DNA of 64,000 nt from Sipunculus nudus (Eukaryota; Annelida; Sipuncula; Golfingiida; Sipunculidae). Position numbers and translations under genes: made by a program. Numbering within the stretch: the stretch's first letter is position 1; every line of letters begins with the position of its first letter. Below the pieces are notes generated by a model, which had not been told where the DNA came from, did not search any database, and saw only the letters and a program-made list of their open reading frames with translations. Below are positions 12,801-23,959 of the stretch, in pieces. The stretch spans positions 28,523,401 to 28,587,400 of the forward strand of contig CM049317.1 in assembly GCA_026874595.1 (NCBI GenBank), given 5' to 3'.

Positions 12801-15481
12801 ACTAAAACATTATTTTGCCACTGGAGAAGGCTGTATTTCAGCATATGAATGACTGTAAAAATACTTTCCTCCACCGACTATGGAATTAAGTCTAACAGAA
12901 TCTGAAGATAAATATACATTTCTGTTTAATTAACGGTATAATTTGTCATTGGAAAGAAAGATTATTACATACTAACCTCACATTTATTTGTATAAAGTCA
13001 TGTTTTTCCATACTTCAGCGAAGAAGTTGATGAAGCCTTCAAGTACTACTGAGTTCAGAACTTTTAATACGACATACCTTACAACATTTTCAAAATCAGG
13101 TGAGAGTTCATGTTTGTAATAAGTAATATTAAACAACAACCAATGAGGAAACACCTTGATAGACAGTTTTTCGCTGCTAATGAAACACGTTTATATGTTG
13201 CACATGAAATAGGTGCTTAATACCAAATACCTGCGTTACGGGTATTCATATGTGATCCACATTTCGACCACAGTAAAAATTTGCAATCAACGTCGGTGGT
13301 ATATTAATGATAAAAAACACTTGCAGCTGCTATTCAATCTATATCATGACAGATTTTGTTGTTTTTCATCGTCAACGGATATTGACTAATTTCACTCTTT
13401 CCTTTTGACGTTCCAGGTTCTTGATTATAACTGTAAGATAAACTTACACACCGTCAACTCATGCATACACACCAACAAATAAATAATGCTGGGGTTTAAA
13501 CAATGTTGGCCATTACGAAATAAATACCCAACAAGTTCATGATATGTTGATACACAGAAAATAATGTTATAAGCAAAGCTGTATTCAAGGGAAACACTTC
13601 AACTGGTGCGGTATTTCTAGTCCCCAGGCATCACTACACAAACAAGTTTTCCATGTTTTTTTAGAAAATATGTTCAACTTGTTATAGGATAACATGAGAA
13701 ATGTCATGAGAATTCTGGAAGCAGGCTTCCATTTTTCCACAGCTTGGTCCCATTTCGTGTTCCTATTCTGAATTTAGGGCTTTTGTGTAACGGGATTTTT
13801 TTTTCAGTCTAGATATAACTGTTCAGAGTATGTCATATTGTTAACTATAGTCTCACCATCAAAGCTGAATTATAAAAATGATAATTTATATCATCATTAC
13901 TCCAACTGTCATTAGATATACCAAACTCAATTTCTCAGCAGGATAGTCAAAATTATCATCTATATAATATGAAGCTGTATTCTTATCATGACCTTTCCAA
14001 CCTCAATATGATTCTCCTGTATGTCAAGGTCATTACCCTATGTATGTCTCTGGGGATGGCATGAGTGAAAATCTCTTTAATAAGCTGATCCTCACGACTT
14101 TTCTACAAATAAGTTAATCTTACGATATTCTTGTAATTGGAATTTTCAAAAAATGTTACTAATCAGTGTTTTTGTATAGCTGGGGATTAAAAAGACCCCT
14201 TTTGTGCGGATGAAGATTAAACCAATCACCAATGACCTGTAAATGTGACATTTAAATGATATCCTGTTTCTAGAAGTAATAATTGTTTAATACATTCTCA
14301 GTAACCGCAAATACACTGACTGACAAAGAGGCGATTGAGTGCTCCTATTGCAAAATAAATGGACTTCTCGTGGTCATAACGGTGATATTGTGTGTCCAGT
14401 TCATGATCGTAATGGTTGTGGCGGGGATTTGGTTAAAGGTGGGCTGTATTAATTTCTCATTCCTATGCCTGTGCATGTTGTGTTTACAGGCGATATATCA
14501 GTGAACAATAGTAGCAACACCTTAGTAATAGTGAGTAACAGCTAACAGTGCAGCATTTATATCACCGAGTCGTTGGTGTGAATTTACCACAATGTTTTTT
14601 TTTAAACATGTTTGACAGACAGGGACAATGCTTGTAGACAAGCAATTTATATAGTTGACTTGCTGTAAGTCGTGGCGTAAGATAATAGAACGATTGCACT
14701 GCAATGACTAACTGTTGTATAAAAAATAAGGCGGCACAATTGTGTTCAATTACAGCAATCCTAAGATTATGCTGTGAGTCATGAATTAACGGAATTAACA
14801 TATTCAGCCAGCTGCCCTCGTAATTTTTGCTGGACAGCCTTGTTTGAGGGAATGCATCACTTTCATTCTTCAGAAGAGACGACATTTTTCGAAATTATTT
14901 TTATTGAGACATTTAGTGAGTTCAGGATATTACAACTTCCGATATAAGGACATACGTTCTTATGTCACAGGGAACATGTGCTGCCATCCCAGTGCATGAT
15001 AGATCAGGCTTTCGATATGAATGATTGTTAACTGTGACAATGTCTTTCTACAGTCTCTAAACTGTTAACTATTGTAGGCAAAAAATAAAAGAATGGATAA
15101 CATTCTTCGAACATGGAACTGTTTTAGATGTGTTAAGGAAAATAGTAGGTTTAACAGGTCTATGTCAGTCTTTCAATGTGTTCTCGAATACATAATAAAT
15201 AAAAGGCTAACCGGGCGGTTTTAGAGACGTTCATCTATAATATTTATAAAGACAACATTCAGCTGATTACTTATTGGAACTTCAGCTCAGGGGAATTATT
15301 GCCACTATTTGTGAAATGCTTATTTATTTTCTTAGATCATATTTGCCAATATACCCCAGAATAATATAGTCTTTCATTTGCGCTTTAGAAAAGTCGAAGA
15401 CGACAGGGAGAAAAAAGTCGATCAGAAGGTAAAGAAGAGCACGGGGAGATAACAACGTCTCTTAATCCAACCGCGACATAA
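7001..15481 (+). CDS. Gene 1: two-CTLD type I membrane receptor (whole model)
   Basis: Eight exons (7001-7103, 8905-9102, 9669-9830, 11798-12052, 12477-12620, 13019-13099, 14302-14438, 15389-15481) join in one frame of 1173 nt, 390 residues plus stop. The first six junctions are phase 1 and the last phase 0, which is strong evidence for a real gene. The order is signal peptide, CTLD1, CTLD2, Thr/Ser-rich stalk, one transmembrane helix, 31-residue basic tail. Each CTLD is split by an intron after its WLGL-like core. Both CTLDs lack the EPN/QPD and WND calcium-sugar motifs, so a classical carbohydrate lectin role is doubtful; cell-surface recognition is inferred. Related copies lie downstream on the same strand. 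Confidence 0.82.
7104..8904. other. Gene 1 intron 1
   Basis: Intron with a (TA)n tract at about 8219-8270. The segment from about 8704 onward, with the following exon, is duplicated at 26359-26634. Confidence 0.6.
8219..8270. repeat. (TA)n microsatellite
   Basis: About 50 bp of TA repeats inside gene 1 intron 1. Confidence 0.95.
8905..9102 (+). CDS. Gene 1 exon 2: CTLD1 N-terminal half
   Basis: Acceptor CTATAG, donor GG/GTATGA, phase 1 in and out, 198 nt. It reads DQYEVHEEGTWEKSLELCGQ and later HAVWLPSSM...YKWLDQSDL. This is the first half of a CTLD: the W-x-x-S/A-x-x-x-C helix-1 pattern, and a WLP in place of the usual WIGL core. A broken copy lies at 26539. Confidence 0.8.
9669..9830 (+). 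CDS. Gene 1 exon 3: CTLD1 C-terminal half
   Basis: Acceptor CTGTCAG, donor AAAG/GTACCC, phase 1 in and out, 162 nt. The product includes GRQLGYSCGVLDVALGIYDF and FRPCETKGLSYLCEIK. The paired cysteines and terminal SYLCE are the hallmark end of a CTLD. The upstream WND position is absent. The donor is followed within 10 bp by a (TA)n/(TG)n microsatellite. Confidence 0.8.
9839..9928. repeat. Compound (TA)n-(TG)n-(TA)n microsatellite
   Basis: A (TA)n run (to about 9875) is followed by (TG)n, a TTGTTGCAA spacer and a second (TA)n run. The second run is bracketed by TTGCAA on both sides, giving a perfect self-complementary hairpin at about 9898-9932. Confidence 0.9.
9930..11797. other. Gene 1 intron 3
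   Basis: About 1.9 kb without an exon. An imperfect inverted pair (TTTCGTATT at about 11525 and AATACGAAA at about 11583) brackets a GC-richer ~60 bp segment. A T-run is at about 11692-11709. Confidence 0.55.
11798..12052 (+). CDS. Gene 1 exon 4: CTLD2 N-terminal half
   Basis: Acceptor TTACAG, donor AG/GTAATA, phase 1 both ends, 255 nt. It starts DCLRCSDQGHTSHDC (extra N-terminal cysteines of long-form CTLDs). It continues with STCYIF, NWYEAKVKCVQMNGRLAVV (canonical helix 1 and the L-A-x-V strand) and AWLGLRLEEW (WIGL core). This is the most canonical CTLD segment in the window. Confidence 0.88.
12477..12620 (+). CDS. Gene 1 exon 5: CTLD2 C-terminal half
   Basis: Acceptor TGCCAG, donor AAAG/GTGAGA, phase 1 both ends, 144 nt, the same length as the matching exon of copy B. 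It reads LWAPGEPRLGLNCMLLQ and VWRAANCSEVYSIVCEQ. The W-x-P-G-E-P frame of the calcium loop is kept, but EPN has become EPR and WND has become WRA. Calcium-dependent sugar binding is therefore unlikely. Confidence 0.88.
13019..13099 (+). CDS. Gene 1 exon 6: Ser/Thr-rich stalk
   Basis: Acceptor CTTCAG, donor CAG/GTGAGA, phase 1 both ends, 27 codons. The product (KLMKPSSTTEFRTFNTTYLT, then TFSKS) is rich in Ser and Thr with an N-T-T glycosylation sequon. That is typical of a linker between lectin domains and membrane. Confidence 0.7.
13100..14301. other. Gene 1 intron 6
   Basis: About 1.2 kb of AT-rich intron with no recognised element. Confidence 0.55.
14302..14438 (+). CDS. Gene 1 exon 7: transmembrane helix
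   Basis: Acceptor TCTCAG, donor AAAG/GTGGGC, phase 1 in and phase 0 out. After a short acidic linker (TDKEAIECSYCKINGLL) the exon encodes about 23 hydrophobic residues (LVVITVILCVQFMIVMVVAG, then IWLK), a single membrane-spanning helix followed by a lysine. This fits a type I protein whose lectin domains face outside. Confidence 0.78.
14439..15388. other. Gene 1 intron 7
   Basis: About 950 bp of AT-rich intron, no element recognised. Confidence 0.5.
15389..15481 (+). CDS. Gene 1 exon 8: basic cytoplasmic tail and stop
   Basis: Acceptor GCTTTAG; phase 0 matches the transmembrane exon. It reads KSRRRQGEKSRSEGKEEHGE, then ITTSLNPTAT and TAA (15479-15481). Basic residues directly after the membrane fit the positive-inside rule. 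There is no tyrosine, unlike the tail of copy B. An internal GGTAAAG could act as a donor to a further exon, so the end is less certain than the rest. Confidence 0.6.
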   Translation, partial: KSRRRQGEKSRSEGKEEHGEITTSLNPTAT

Positions 15482-16150
15482 AAAAGGTAGTAACGAATAA
15501 CTAGAACCACATGTATGTCCCCACAAAGCTCTTAATCAAATGTTGTTGTAGACTTCAAAACATAACATATAAGAATACACATAAAAATATATTTATGGCT
15601 CGTCAACCGCAATATTTTGTTGGAAGTAGCCTTATCTTGACTTATTTTATCAACATAATGCTTATTGCAAGTCCTTCTCATCTAAAACCGTATTTTACCT
15701 CAAATATAACCATTACCAATTTTGCACACCTGCCGTCAACTTTACACTAGAAATTGTATTTTACCTTAATTATATTTATGCACAGATCTGCCGTGTACCA
15801 TTGCATATTTACCATGGAAAACAATTGTCATGAACTATTTTGCACAGCTGCAGTCTTTTTTACACTTGAAATTGTATTTTCCCTATGTCATGCAACGGCA
15901 GTCAACTTTATACTTGAAAATGTCATCTATACGTAGGTCTGTTTTAGTATATGTTTTAGTATATGATTACTACCCAATTCATAGGTACTACCCTTGTAAT
16001 TCAGTAGAAGATTACGTGAATTTGTTGAAGTATATGTCAAACGTACGACACATGCTCACGATATGACTGCGCCATGGCACCAGAAAATTATTGGAGGAGT
16101 TCAAATATTTACAATTACAATAGGACATTTCCGACCTTGTAGTGTCTACA

Positions 16151-16192
<42 letters not shown>

Positions 16193-17475
16193 TGTTATTT
16201 AATTATTATGATATATAAAGTTTTATGTTTTGCAAATACTGTATACAAAATGTTATATTAACATAAACTTTCCAGGACAAGATAAAAAGACTTGTCTATT
16301 AAGCCATGACATATATTTTTAAGTCGTCAGTTGTGTCATATGTTATATTGCTGCGCTGATAATATCTTTATCCAAGATTGGCTCATTTCTGCAGTGGCAT
16401 TTGATAAACACATGGCCGTCACTCAGCTTTACCTTGATATACTGTATGCGTTTACAATGAGGTCTTTGTAAAAAACTAATAGGTGTTTCGTGTGTAACGG
16501 GTATTTATTATAATTTTTTATAACAAGTGTTTGAAGGGTATATTTCAATGTAGTATTCTAGGCTTTTGCGTCTGTGTGTTCATCTGAAATCTTAGGGGGT
16601 ACACATGAAGCTTTGTTGCACGGCCAAAAATAGGTATACAACTCGTACTCTAAGGCATGTTTTAATTTCGTATACCTTGAATATTTATTCAGTAACTAGT
16701 TCAGTTAGGTCAATAAGAAAATCAACCTTTGTGTACAATGGCACAGTTTCTATCTTTTACAATTTACTTTTGAATTTATTTTATCTATCGATGATTTTCT
16801 GTCTGATTATGATATGAAAAATTTTAATCTCAGCTGCCATGTTCTGCAGAAATGTCTAAAATGAAAGAAGTTGTAACTTTTGCTTAAAAGAGAACAGAAT
16901 ATTTCCTCCAGATATAATTTAGTTTGAAACCAAGAGTTTTCTTGTCTTATAAATAAAATACCCTCAGCGAGCACATGCGAAACAGGTTGTGACTGATAAC
17001 ATGAACGTGTTTATTGATTATAGACATACCATGTACCAGAATAAAGAAGAGTACAATATCTTGTGATATGTAACACATATTCTTTAATGAGGTTGCTTTA
17101 AATGGGCATAAAGGCATAGATGTTAGAGGCCGTATACCAATCAAATCATCAGTCTGCGCATCTTTGTACAGACTTTCTTATAAAGAAAGGTTGTCAGGTA
17201 TGTTGCAGGAACGTTTCTTTTTACTTTTAAAATATGTTTGCTAAGCATGCAATGTCTTAAAAGTATACTTAACACCACTTTTCTAACAGGATGAATCTTG
17301 ATATTAAATAGTGTAGTCTCTTCTTGAATATAATCATTTGCGAATAAAAGTGTTTCGCGTGTTTAAAAAGAGGTGTGTTCTGTGTTCATTGGCCACACGT
17401 ATAAGTCTCCGTTCCAGATCTAATTTTCTCGGAATCAATATGAGGCAATACGTAGGACGTGCAGATATATTGTGT
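15482..17475. other. Intergenic between gene 1 and copy A
   Basis: No exon supported. Two short related blocks at about 15690-15790 and 15840-15930 repeat the pattern TTTTGCACA..CTGCnGTC..TTTACACT. An ATT trinucleotide repeat lies near 16151. Confidence 0.5.
16151..16191. repeat. (ATT)n microsatellite
   Basis: About 13 tandem ATT units. Confidence 0.95.
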
Positions 17476-17639
17476 GACGTCGTTGTCTGTCTGTCTGAAC
17501 CTTCCGCTCGTGTACACACACATTCACTCGAGGCTCACAATAATAACAGAGACCAGCATATAAGTTAAGCGTATCTTTACTGCGTTTACCCTTTCTTATG
17601 CATAGCAGGTATCTACTCTTAAACAAAATTCGAGATCTG

Positions 17640-18470
17640 TTGAAAACCCTCTGACGTCCACACGATCCGCTGCACTCTGGCGTCATTTCCGAGACCCAGG
17701 TCTTCTGTGCTGGACTCGTGCGCCCCAGTCCTCACCAGCCGTATCTCGATACCTCTCGTCACGTCTCTAACGAACCTCACTCCTCCGCCAACCACACTCC
17801 AGCTCCCCCTCTCATGCGTCGACCGTGCGGTGCTGGACTGCGACTCTGCGCCTTACCAGCTTACCAGACTTCCACCCTCTCGGGATGTCCGTTTGTCCGT
17901 CAGGACGGTACATCCACTCTCTCCGCCCCCCGCGCTCTCGGCCTCGCCATAGTGGTCTCACCTGAGGTTAAAAGCTTTCAGGAAAAAAATACACCGAATA
18001 CCCATAATTTCTATGGCCATTTCAAATGTCTCGGCACGCATGCCATGAGGATTTACTACCTTAAAAGGTTCCAATCGGGAAAGATACAAATATCCCTGGG
18101 CTTATGCGAACCTCACTCCCTGCCGGGCACACTCATACGCCCTCTCTCGGCCTCGCTCAAGAACCCCTCGTCGACCGTTCGGTGATGGACTGCGACTCTG
18201 CCCCTCACCAGACTTCCACCCTCTCGGGATATCCGTTTGTCCGTCAGGACGGTACATTCACTCTCTCCGTCTCCTGAGGTCTCGGCCTCGCCGTAGTGGT
18301 CTCAACCGAGGTAAAAAGCTATTATAAAATACACGGAATACTCATAACTTCCTTTGCCGTTTCAAATGCCTCGGCAAGCATGCCATGAGGATCTACTGCC
18401 TTAGAAGGTTCCTATCGGGAACGTTACAAATACCCCTGGGCTTATGCCCATTACACACACTTAAAGTCGA
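17640..18470. repeat. GC-rich CpG-containing block with ~344 bp tandem unit (copy A)
   Basis: GC-rich against an AT-rich background. A TCCACCCTCTCGGGAT block followed by GTCCGTTTGTCCGTCAGGAC recurs 344 bp apart (17871 and 18215), with CTCTCGGCCTCGC and GCATGCCATGAGGATnTACT also repeated. Open frames across it (17707-17952, 17718-18185) are unlikely to be genes because the units disagree in frame. A CpG-island-like promoter role is possible but unproven. Confidence 0.75.
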
Positions 18471-18479
18471 ACGTTTAAG

Positions 18480-21400
18480 ATACCTTCTCTAAGTAACGTA
18501 TTATCAGAGTTGCACGCGCCAAACGAAATAACATGCAGTGTTACCTGATGCTCTAACAGTAGGTGGCATAATTACCAATCCTTTTGATACATCACATATT
18601 GACATTATGGGAAAACCCCGTAATTCCCGTTTTTGAAACATGGAATGACAGCATCGAAAAAAATAATTCCTACACACTTTTTACATACAAAGTCATGCAA
18701 AAATTAAAATTACATCAATAATGAGAGATTTGTCTTATTCGTTTTCTATTTTAAATTTTTTCTTTTTATGACAGTTCTAAATAGAAAACACACGGCCATC
18801 ATATTGATTATGACCTTACAAAGTACAAGTGTACTGCTGTCATCTAACAACCCTATGGCAGCTGCATTACCGCAAAAACAAGACCAGCAAACTTGTGCGG
18901 AAACGGGTATGGCGAACTGCCCTGTACCATATCCCCTCTTACGCAGGTCATCTCAAACGATGTACTATGTACATACGGCATCTGCGCACGGGGTTAATAT
19001 ATATACTGGTATTGTGTAAGCGGGAAAAACAAGGAATGTGTGATATTCATTTTCATATTTAAAATTTAGTAACAAATAGTGTTCAACTTTTACTGTAACG
19101 TAATAAAAAAAATATAACGAAATTAAGTGTGCACAGAGATATAATGATAGAAAACGTGCATAAATCCCGACCTTTGTTATACAATAGATTTAATTGGAAA
19201 ACTTTGATTGCTGTTTTCTATTTTAATTCAATAATGGGGGCCCTTTACTCTACCTAGGTGCTCGCCTAACTTATTATTGGCTTTGAATGATTATACAAAA
19301 GAGGGACAAAGGGTTTCACGGCCTCATGGTGCACACTGACTTCTAGATTAGGACGTCTTACAGGTCAAACTATTAAACAGGTACCATTGATCATTGTAAT
19401 GATCCAAGTGTTAAGCATTACAGCGTAGTTGTAATACAATATCCAGGGCAATATACAGTCTGCTAATATAGGAAAGCAAAGAGGAGCTTGACTAAGTGTC
19501 AACCCTAACGCATTCAAAATGACTAATAAATGAAGTTGAAGGTTCACATGAGAGATAAAACATATGCATCATCAGAAGCAGTAATTGACAATTTTTGGAT
19601 ATATAGGTAATTTGAATAGTCTACTACATGGTGTATAAATAAACCAGTTTGCTTATAGAAGGATATAGTTTGTAAATAGTACAATAATGTAACTAGAATA
19701 ACAGCAGCAGCTGACCAAAGCCGTCAGCCAAGGAACAGTGTATTTGGGGGGGGGGGGGGGAGGGGGTAACAGTAATAATTAAGAAAAATCTGTTCTCACA
19801 TGGATTTATATAGCCTATATAAATCTAGTTCACGTGGTACAACTGAACCTTGAGTGCATGTGGCATCCTTGCAAGTCATGTGACAGAAGAGAAATAGATC
19901 TTTATTTATAGCGATAAACACTGATGAGGGGTCTTTTTGTAAACGAATATGACTTTTACAACAATCTTGAGCACAAATGACCCATTTTGTAGCCAAGTAG
20001 CAGTTAAAGGTCATCAAGACCATTAATCACACCATGATCCATAATAATCAATCAAGCGGTTACTGAGAAATAAGCCCTTGAACTTTTTATTCTAAAAATT
20101 GACGTGTGAATCTGAGAATAAGTAAAGGTGACCCATCTCCAAAATTGGCCCCGATTATGTTGATATGCATATTCCCTAAAGAATTGAAGCTCCTGCGTTT
20201 AACTTTTTGGGGGATATCCCGCTCACAAGGACAACATTAATGGACGCCGGACGGACGGCTTGGGTGATGACAATAGCCCATCAATTTATGTAGGCTGAGG
20301 GCTAAAAAGCAGCTTATGAAAAAGCCATGTCACCACCATAAAGAATACTCAGGCTCCTAATAGATTTATAGATGCGTTCTCATCGCCGCCATATTATTAG
20401 GTATTCGTGCCTGGTTAATAAAGGTTTGCTCGCTATTTATGTTATAATTAAAGTAATAGCCACCTTTTCAATAATATAAGTGAGGCTCGGTGTGTGGGTT
20501 AACCGCTAACATTTATTTTAAAAGATGAACACGATCCAACTCATCCTGTTCGATATCCCTTAAGTTACCATGTTGCTTTTCCCAGGTTGTTGTCCTTTGG
20601 GGAAACACGAGATCGGGTGAGGTTTCAAGTAATTTACAGTTCCCTTCTATCAATAACATCTTTAAATTTAAAGTACTTAAATGCTCATGCTTAGAGCTTT
20701 GTTTGAATGCATTTCAAGTTGTGTTCCATATAACAAATCAGTTAAGCTCCTGCTCTTTACAGACTGCCTTATCAATATCATTGCAACACATGCATCGTAT
20801 GGCAGCCAATTGCTTCAGACATTTGATTTTTTTCGTTATTATTAAAATCCTTGGCCGCTCTTGGTCGTATGAATGCTACCTAACAGCATGGTTAATATAT
20901 CCTGTGAGGGTAAACGGGTTTTCTGTCAGAAATAAGCCGTGATCAATTAAAGACATATGCTTACGATGCTCTATAAAAAATAACGTCTGCAAGATTATAT
21001 ATGCTTTGCTAGACACAGTCGATCCTTTTTTTTCCCGAAATATAACCATCCTGCAAAAGAAATGTCAAATGTTACGGTTATATTTATATATTAATGCTTA
21101 ACGGACTGGGAGAAATATTGCATTTAAATCAAATGTTACATGGGTAACTGATTTTAAGCTTATAGAATGTAAAAGTGTTAATTGTATTTATATGAAGAAA
21201 ACTGTAAGACTAGCTTGAGGTCAAAAGGTTGTTATTAAAGTAATACTCTCATAAGCCGTATACACTGGATTAAAGGCATTGCAACTATATTGAAAGGACC
21301 TACATGCTTACCGACTATACATATGTAACACATCGGACAACGTCAAGTTAATACAGAAAAAACTATGTTATGAAAATACCCCCGTGCCAAATCCAAAGCC

Positions 21401-21598
21401 ATGGTAAAATTCGCTCCTGACATGACATGAGGTATAGTCACGTTGCAGAAAAGATTTACTTTCAGCTGTTTACTATTACATAAATCCATTAAAGCCAGTT
21501 CAGCAAAATGAGGTAGCTTGGGGTTATTTCTAATCATGGCACGGGAAAAGGTCCGCTACATTTTCTTCCAATATTTTACATAATCTTTCCTGGTGCAG
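18480..21598. other. Copy A 5' half: no confirmed exon
   Basis: Shared with copy B (about 27470-30541). A 19-codon leader-like start at 18768 (MTVLNRKHTAIILIMTLQS) could be a signal exon, but copy B lacks its ATG and has a 2-base frameshift. No other candidate start was convincing. The rest is non-coding, with a poly-G run at about 19745-19760. Confidence 0.4.
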
Positions 21599-21781
21599 GG
21601 ACGTATTATGAAGCTGTGGTAGAATGTGCTAGAGAAGGCAAGACCTTACCAGTACATGACAGTATCCAGGTCCACGACAACTTGGTCAGTCAGGTACAGT
21701 CTCTTCATACCGGGTCGTGGCTCTCGCTTCATCGAGTAATCTTCAACTGGACCTTCGTTGACAGAACGCCATTCAGCAAAG
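21599..21781 (+). CDS. Copy A CTLD1 N-terminal half (open)
   Basis: Acceptor GTGCAG, donor AAAG/GTTTTG, phase 1 both ends, 183 nt. It reads TYYEAVVECAREGKTLPV and later GSWLSLHRVIFNWTFVD. The helix-1 cysteine is present, and a WLSL stands for the WIGL core. Confidence 0.65.
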
Positions 21782-21854
21782 GTTTTGGATTTGTTTAATT
21801 AATCTTATTTCTCTATTCGCAGACGTTTTCCAATCAGTAAACGATTACACGAGG

Positions 21855-21858
<4 letters not shown>

Positions 21859-21910
<52 letters not shown>
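21859..21910. repeat. (TA)n microsatellite in copy A intron
   Basis: About 52 bp of TA. The copy B counterpart near 30806 is a short (CA)n(TA)n. Confidence 0.95.
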
Positions 21911-21913
<3 letters not shown>

Positions 21914-22025
21914 CATTTATTTTTTTAAATTCTGATAATGTACTTTACACCTCAGAATTTCGAAAAAAGTTCAAGGCTGTCTCGAAAAAAAATGTTATAT
22001 TGAAATATTCCTTCATATTTGCCAG

Positions 22026-22133
22026 AATTCAAGGTGAAGGAATGTAAACATGGAAATTGTGTGTATTCTAAAGAGAACAATTCCTACTCATCCTCGTGCT
22101 TCCATTCTGCGAAACCAGCATGTGAAATACAAG
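22026..22133 (+). CDS. Copy A CTLD1 C-terminal half (open)
   Basis: Acceptor GCCAG, weak donor CAAG/GTTGAA, phase 1 both ends, 108 nt. It reads KECKHGNCVYSKENNSYSSS then CFHSAKPACEIQ. Cysteine spacing fits the CTLD C-terminal half, but it is short and lacks the WND region. Confidence 0.6.
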
Positions 22134-22236
22134 GTTGAAAACATGTCCCAGGGCAACAAATATGCAATATAATTTTTCGAGAATACATTTCTATGAATAT
22201 AAACACTAAATCATTCTTGTTCAAATCTTATTCCAG

Positions 22237-22473
22237 GGAACTCTTATGAATTTTGTCAGAACACAACAAATGTTACCTTTATAGTTGACCATGGTAGATG
22301 CTTCTGAATACCCGAAAGAAAGATGAACTTGTACAAAGCTAGATATGCATGCTCTATGAATAATATGAGTCTGGCCATGTCCCTAGATGCAGAATCTCTA
22401 CACACCACATTAAATTACGCACACATATGAATTGGTTTGTACAGAGCAGAATGGTACCATGGAAGTCTGAAAC
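22237..22473 (+). pseudogene. Copy A CTLD2 N-terminal half with two stops
   Basis: Homologous base for base to 31176-31412. TGA codons at 22305 and 22428 each replace a tryptophan codon. The second removes the first Trp of the WIGL core (IWIGL in copy B). Confidence 0.88.
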
Positions 22474-22703
22474 GTTAGTATGATTATGTTATATCTATGC
22501 AATTCTAAGTATGTATGTAACTCATTTAAATGCGTTTGTTTACTGACATATATTGCATGTCTTGTGTTGAACATATGAACGTTTCGTGCACGGTGAGGGA
22601 ATGTCGGATACATCTCACATGCGTCATGAGGCTGAATAATAGTATGAGTCTTCAGATGAAACCATCAGCATCTATTCAGCTACAAACTTTAGTTTTAACT
22701 TAG

Positions 22704-22707
<4 letters not shown>

Positions 22708-22780
<73 letters not shown>
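22708..22780. repeat. (TA)n microsatellite, expanded in copy A only
   Basis: About 73 bp of TA. The same site in copy B (about 31650-31660) has only a few TA units. Confidence 0.95.
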
Positions 22781-22782
<2 letters not shown>

Positions 22783-22840
22783 CAGCTAAGAAAACCAGCA
22801 TATTGAAACATGATTGACATTCTGTGCCCTTTATCTTTAG

Positions 22841-22981
22841 GCATCTCCCGTGTCAATAATGCTTACTGGCCGTTATCAGTGCCTGTTAATAATGAATTGA
22901 CTGAGTGTGCATTCATTTTGAAAATTGGATCTTGGAGTCATACGCCATACGAAAATAATGCATATATATGCTTAGATCTGG
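22841..22981 (+). pseudogene. Copy A CTLD2 C-terminal half, cysteine lost
   Basis: 141 nt against 144 in copy B. The motif reads WSHTPYENNAYICL where B has WSHTPCDENNTYICL, so the penultimate CTLD cysteine is gone. Confidence 0.8.
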
Positions 22982-23270
22982 GTAAATAGTAATATTTTTC
23001 TCCTATATGTTATATTATGTTTGCTCAATAATACACTTATGAATAACTTTGCATAATTTGAAAGGATGCGTTCACTCTTGCGTCATCGATAATGTGTAAT
23101 GTACAGAAATACTTGCTTTTCAGTTCAGATGTTATTAATTTCATTTCTGTAATATGGCAGATATAATGCCTCTCGTATATCTCTCGGAATTTTTTCAGCG
23201 TCTTTTCGGCTTTTGACCAAAAATCAAATGATTGATTCTGTGTATTCCTGAGCTTCTGTTTTACTTTCAG

Positions 23271-23321
23271 TCGACAATAACAATATTACTCGATCTTGCA
23301 GCGAGGAGGTGCCGAGAAGTA
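23271..23321 (+). pseudogene. Copy A stalk exon
   Basis: 51 nt homologous to 32264-32314. The frame is open, but the donor is GTAGGT instead of GTAAGT. Confidence 0.6.
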
Positions 23322-23844
23322 GTAGGTTCAAATTCTTCACTGGGTCATTATATTCTTCCAGGGATTAATATTTGTACATTTATGGTGTGCTCTCGGCATG
23401 TCTCTTTTGCCTAAATTATCATAAAAGCCATGTTTCATACTAGCAATATTTAATCAAGTAACTATACAGGTTATCAATAGTTTCAGATCTACCACGCCTC
23501 GGGAGCAATTATATACGGTCGGATAATCACAGTTAGCTCTAAATATATATTCCCTTATACAGTCATCGACATTATATTTCTAACGCTTGAAGTTAGACCA
23601 AACAGAGCCTATAGTAATATGGAGAAATACCTCACTTTTGTCAGAATCAAATATGAAGTGTTTCGAATAATACATATTGTTTAACCCTCAGAATTCCGAT
23701 GGTATGCTACGTATTTCTTTTGTGTTACGTCAAAATATACAGGGAATGTTCTGTTCATTTGCACAGGATACCTGTAGCATCTTATTATTATTATTAGTCA
23801 ACGTCCATCTAAATTAGGTCCATGTCCGTCATACTTAACTTCAG

Positions 23845-23959
23845 ATTGGCCTTTAATTTTGGTCATCGGCGTGGTTACTCTAACTGCTTTGGTCACTGGA
23901 GTAATGACTGCTCTGCTGGTTACATTGGATATTGCATCTGTTGTATGTCGGGATAACAG
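23845..23959 (+). pseudogene. Copy A transmembrane exon
   Basis: 115 nt, phase 1 in and 2 out, as in copy B. It encodes LILVIGVVTLTALVTGVMTA and LLVTLDIASVV then CRDNR, so the helix is conserved. In the joined frame the next exon gives Ser-Arg then TAA (25035-25037). Confidence 0.65.

Noticed and set aside
14522-14885. Overlapping minus-strand frames in gene 1 intron 7
   Set aside because: No domain, leader or splice support; likely chance.
17707-18185. Long open frames in the GC-rich block
   Set aside because: They arise from few stop codons in GC-rich tandem units. Frames are not preserved between units or in the copy B counterpart.
18768-19019. Leader-like frame in copy A as first exon of the receptor
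   Set aside because: Copy B lacks the ATG and is frameshifted, and a convincing donor in phase 1 is absent. Kept only as a weak note.
19796-20023. Minus-strand frame conserved between copy A and copy B (28725-28952)
   Set aside because: Both are open, but this follows from the recent duplication. Substitutions fall without codon-position bias as far as can be judged by eye.
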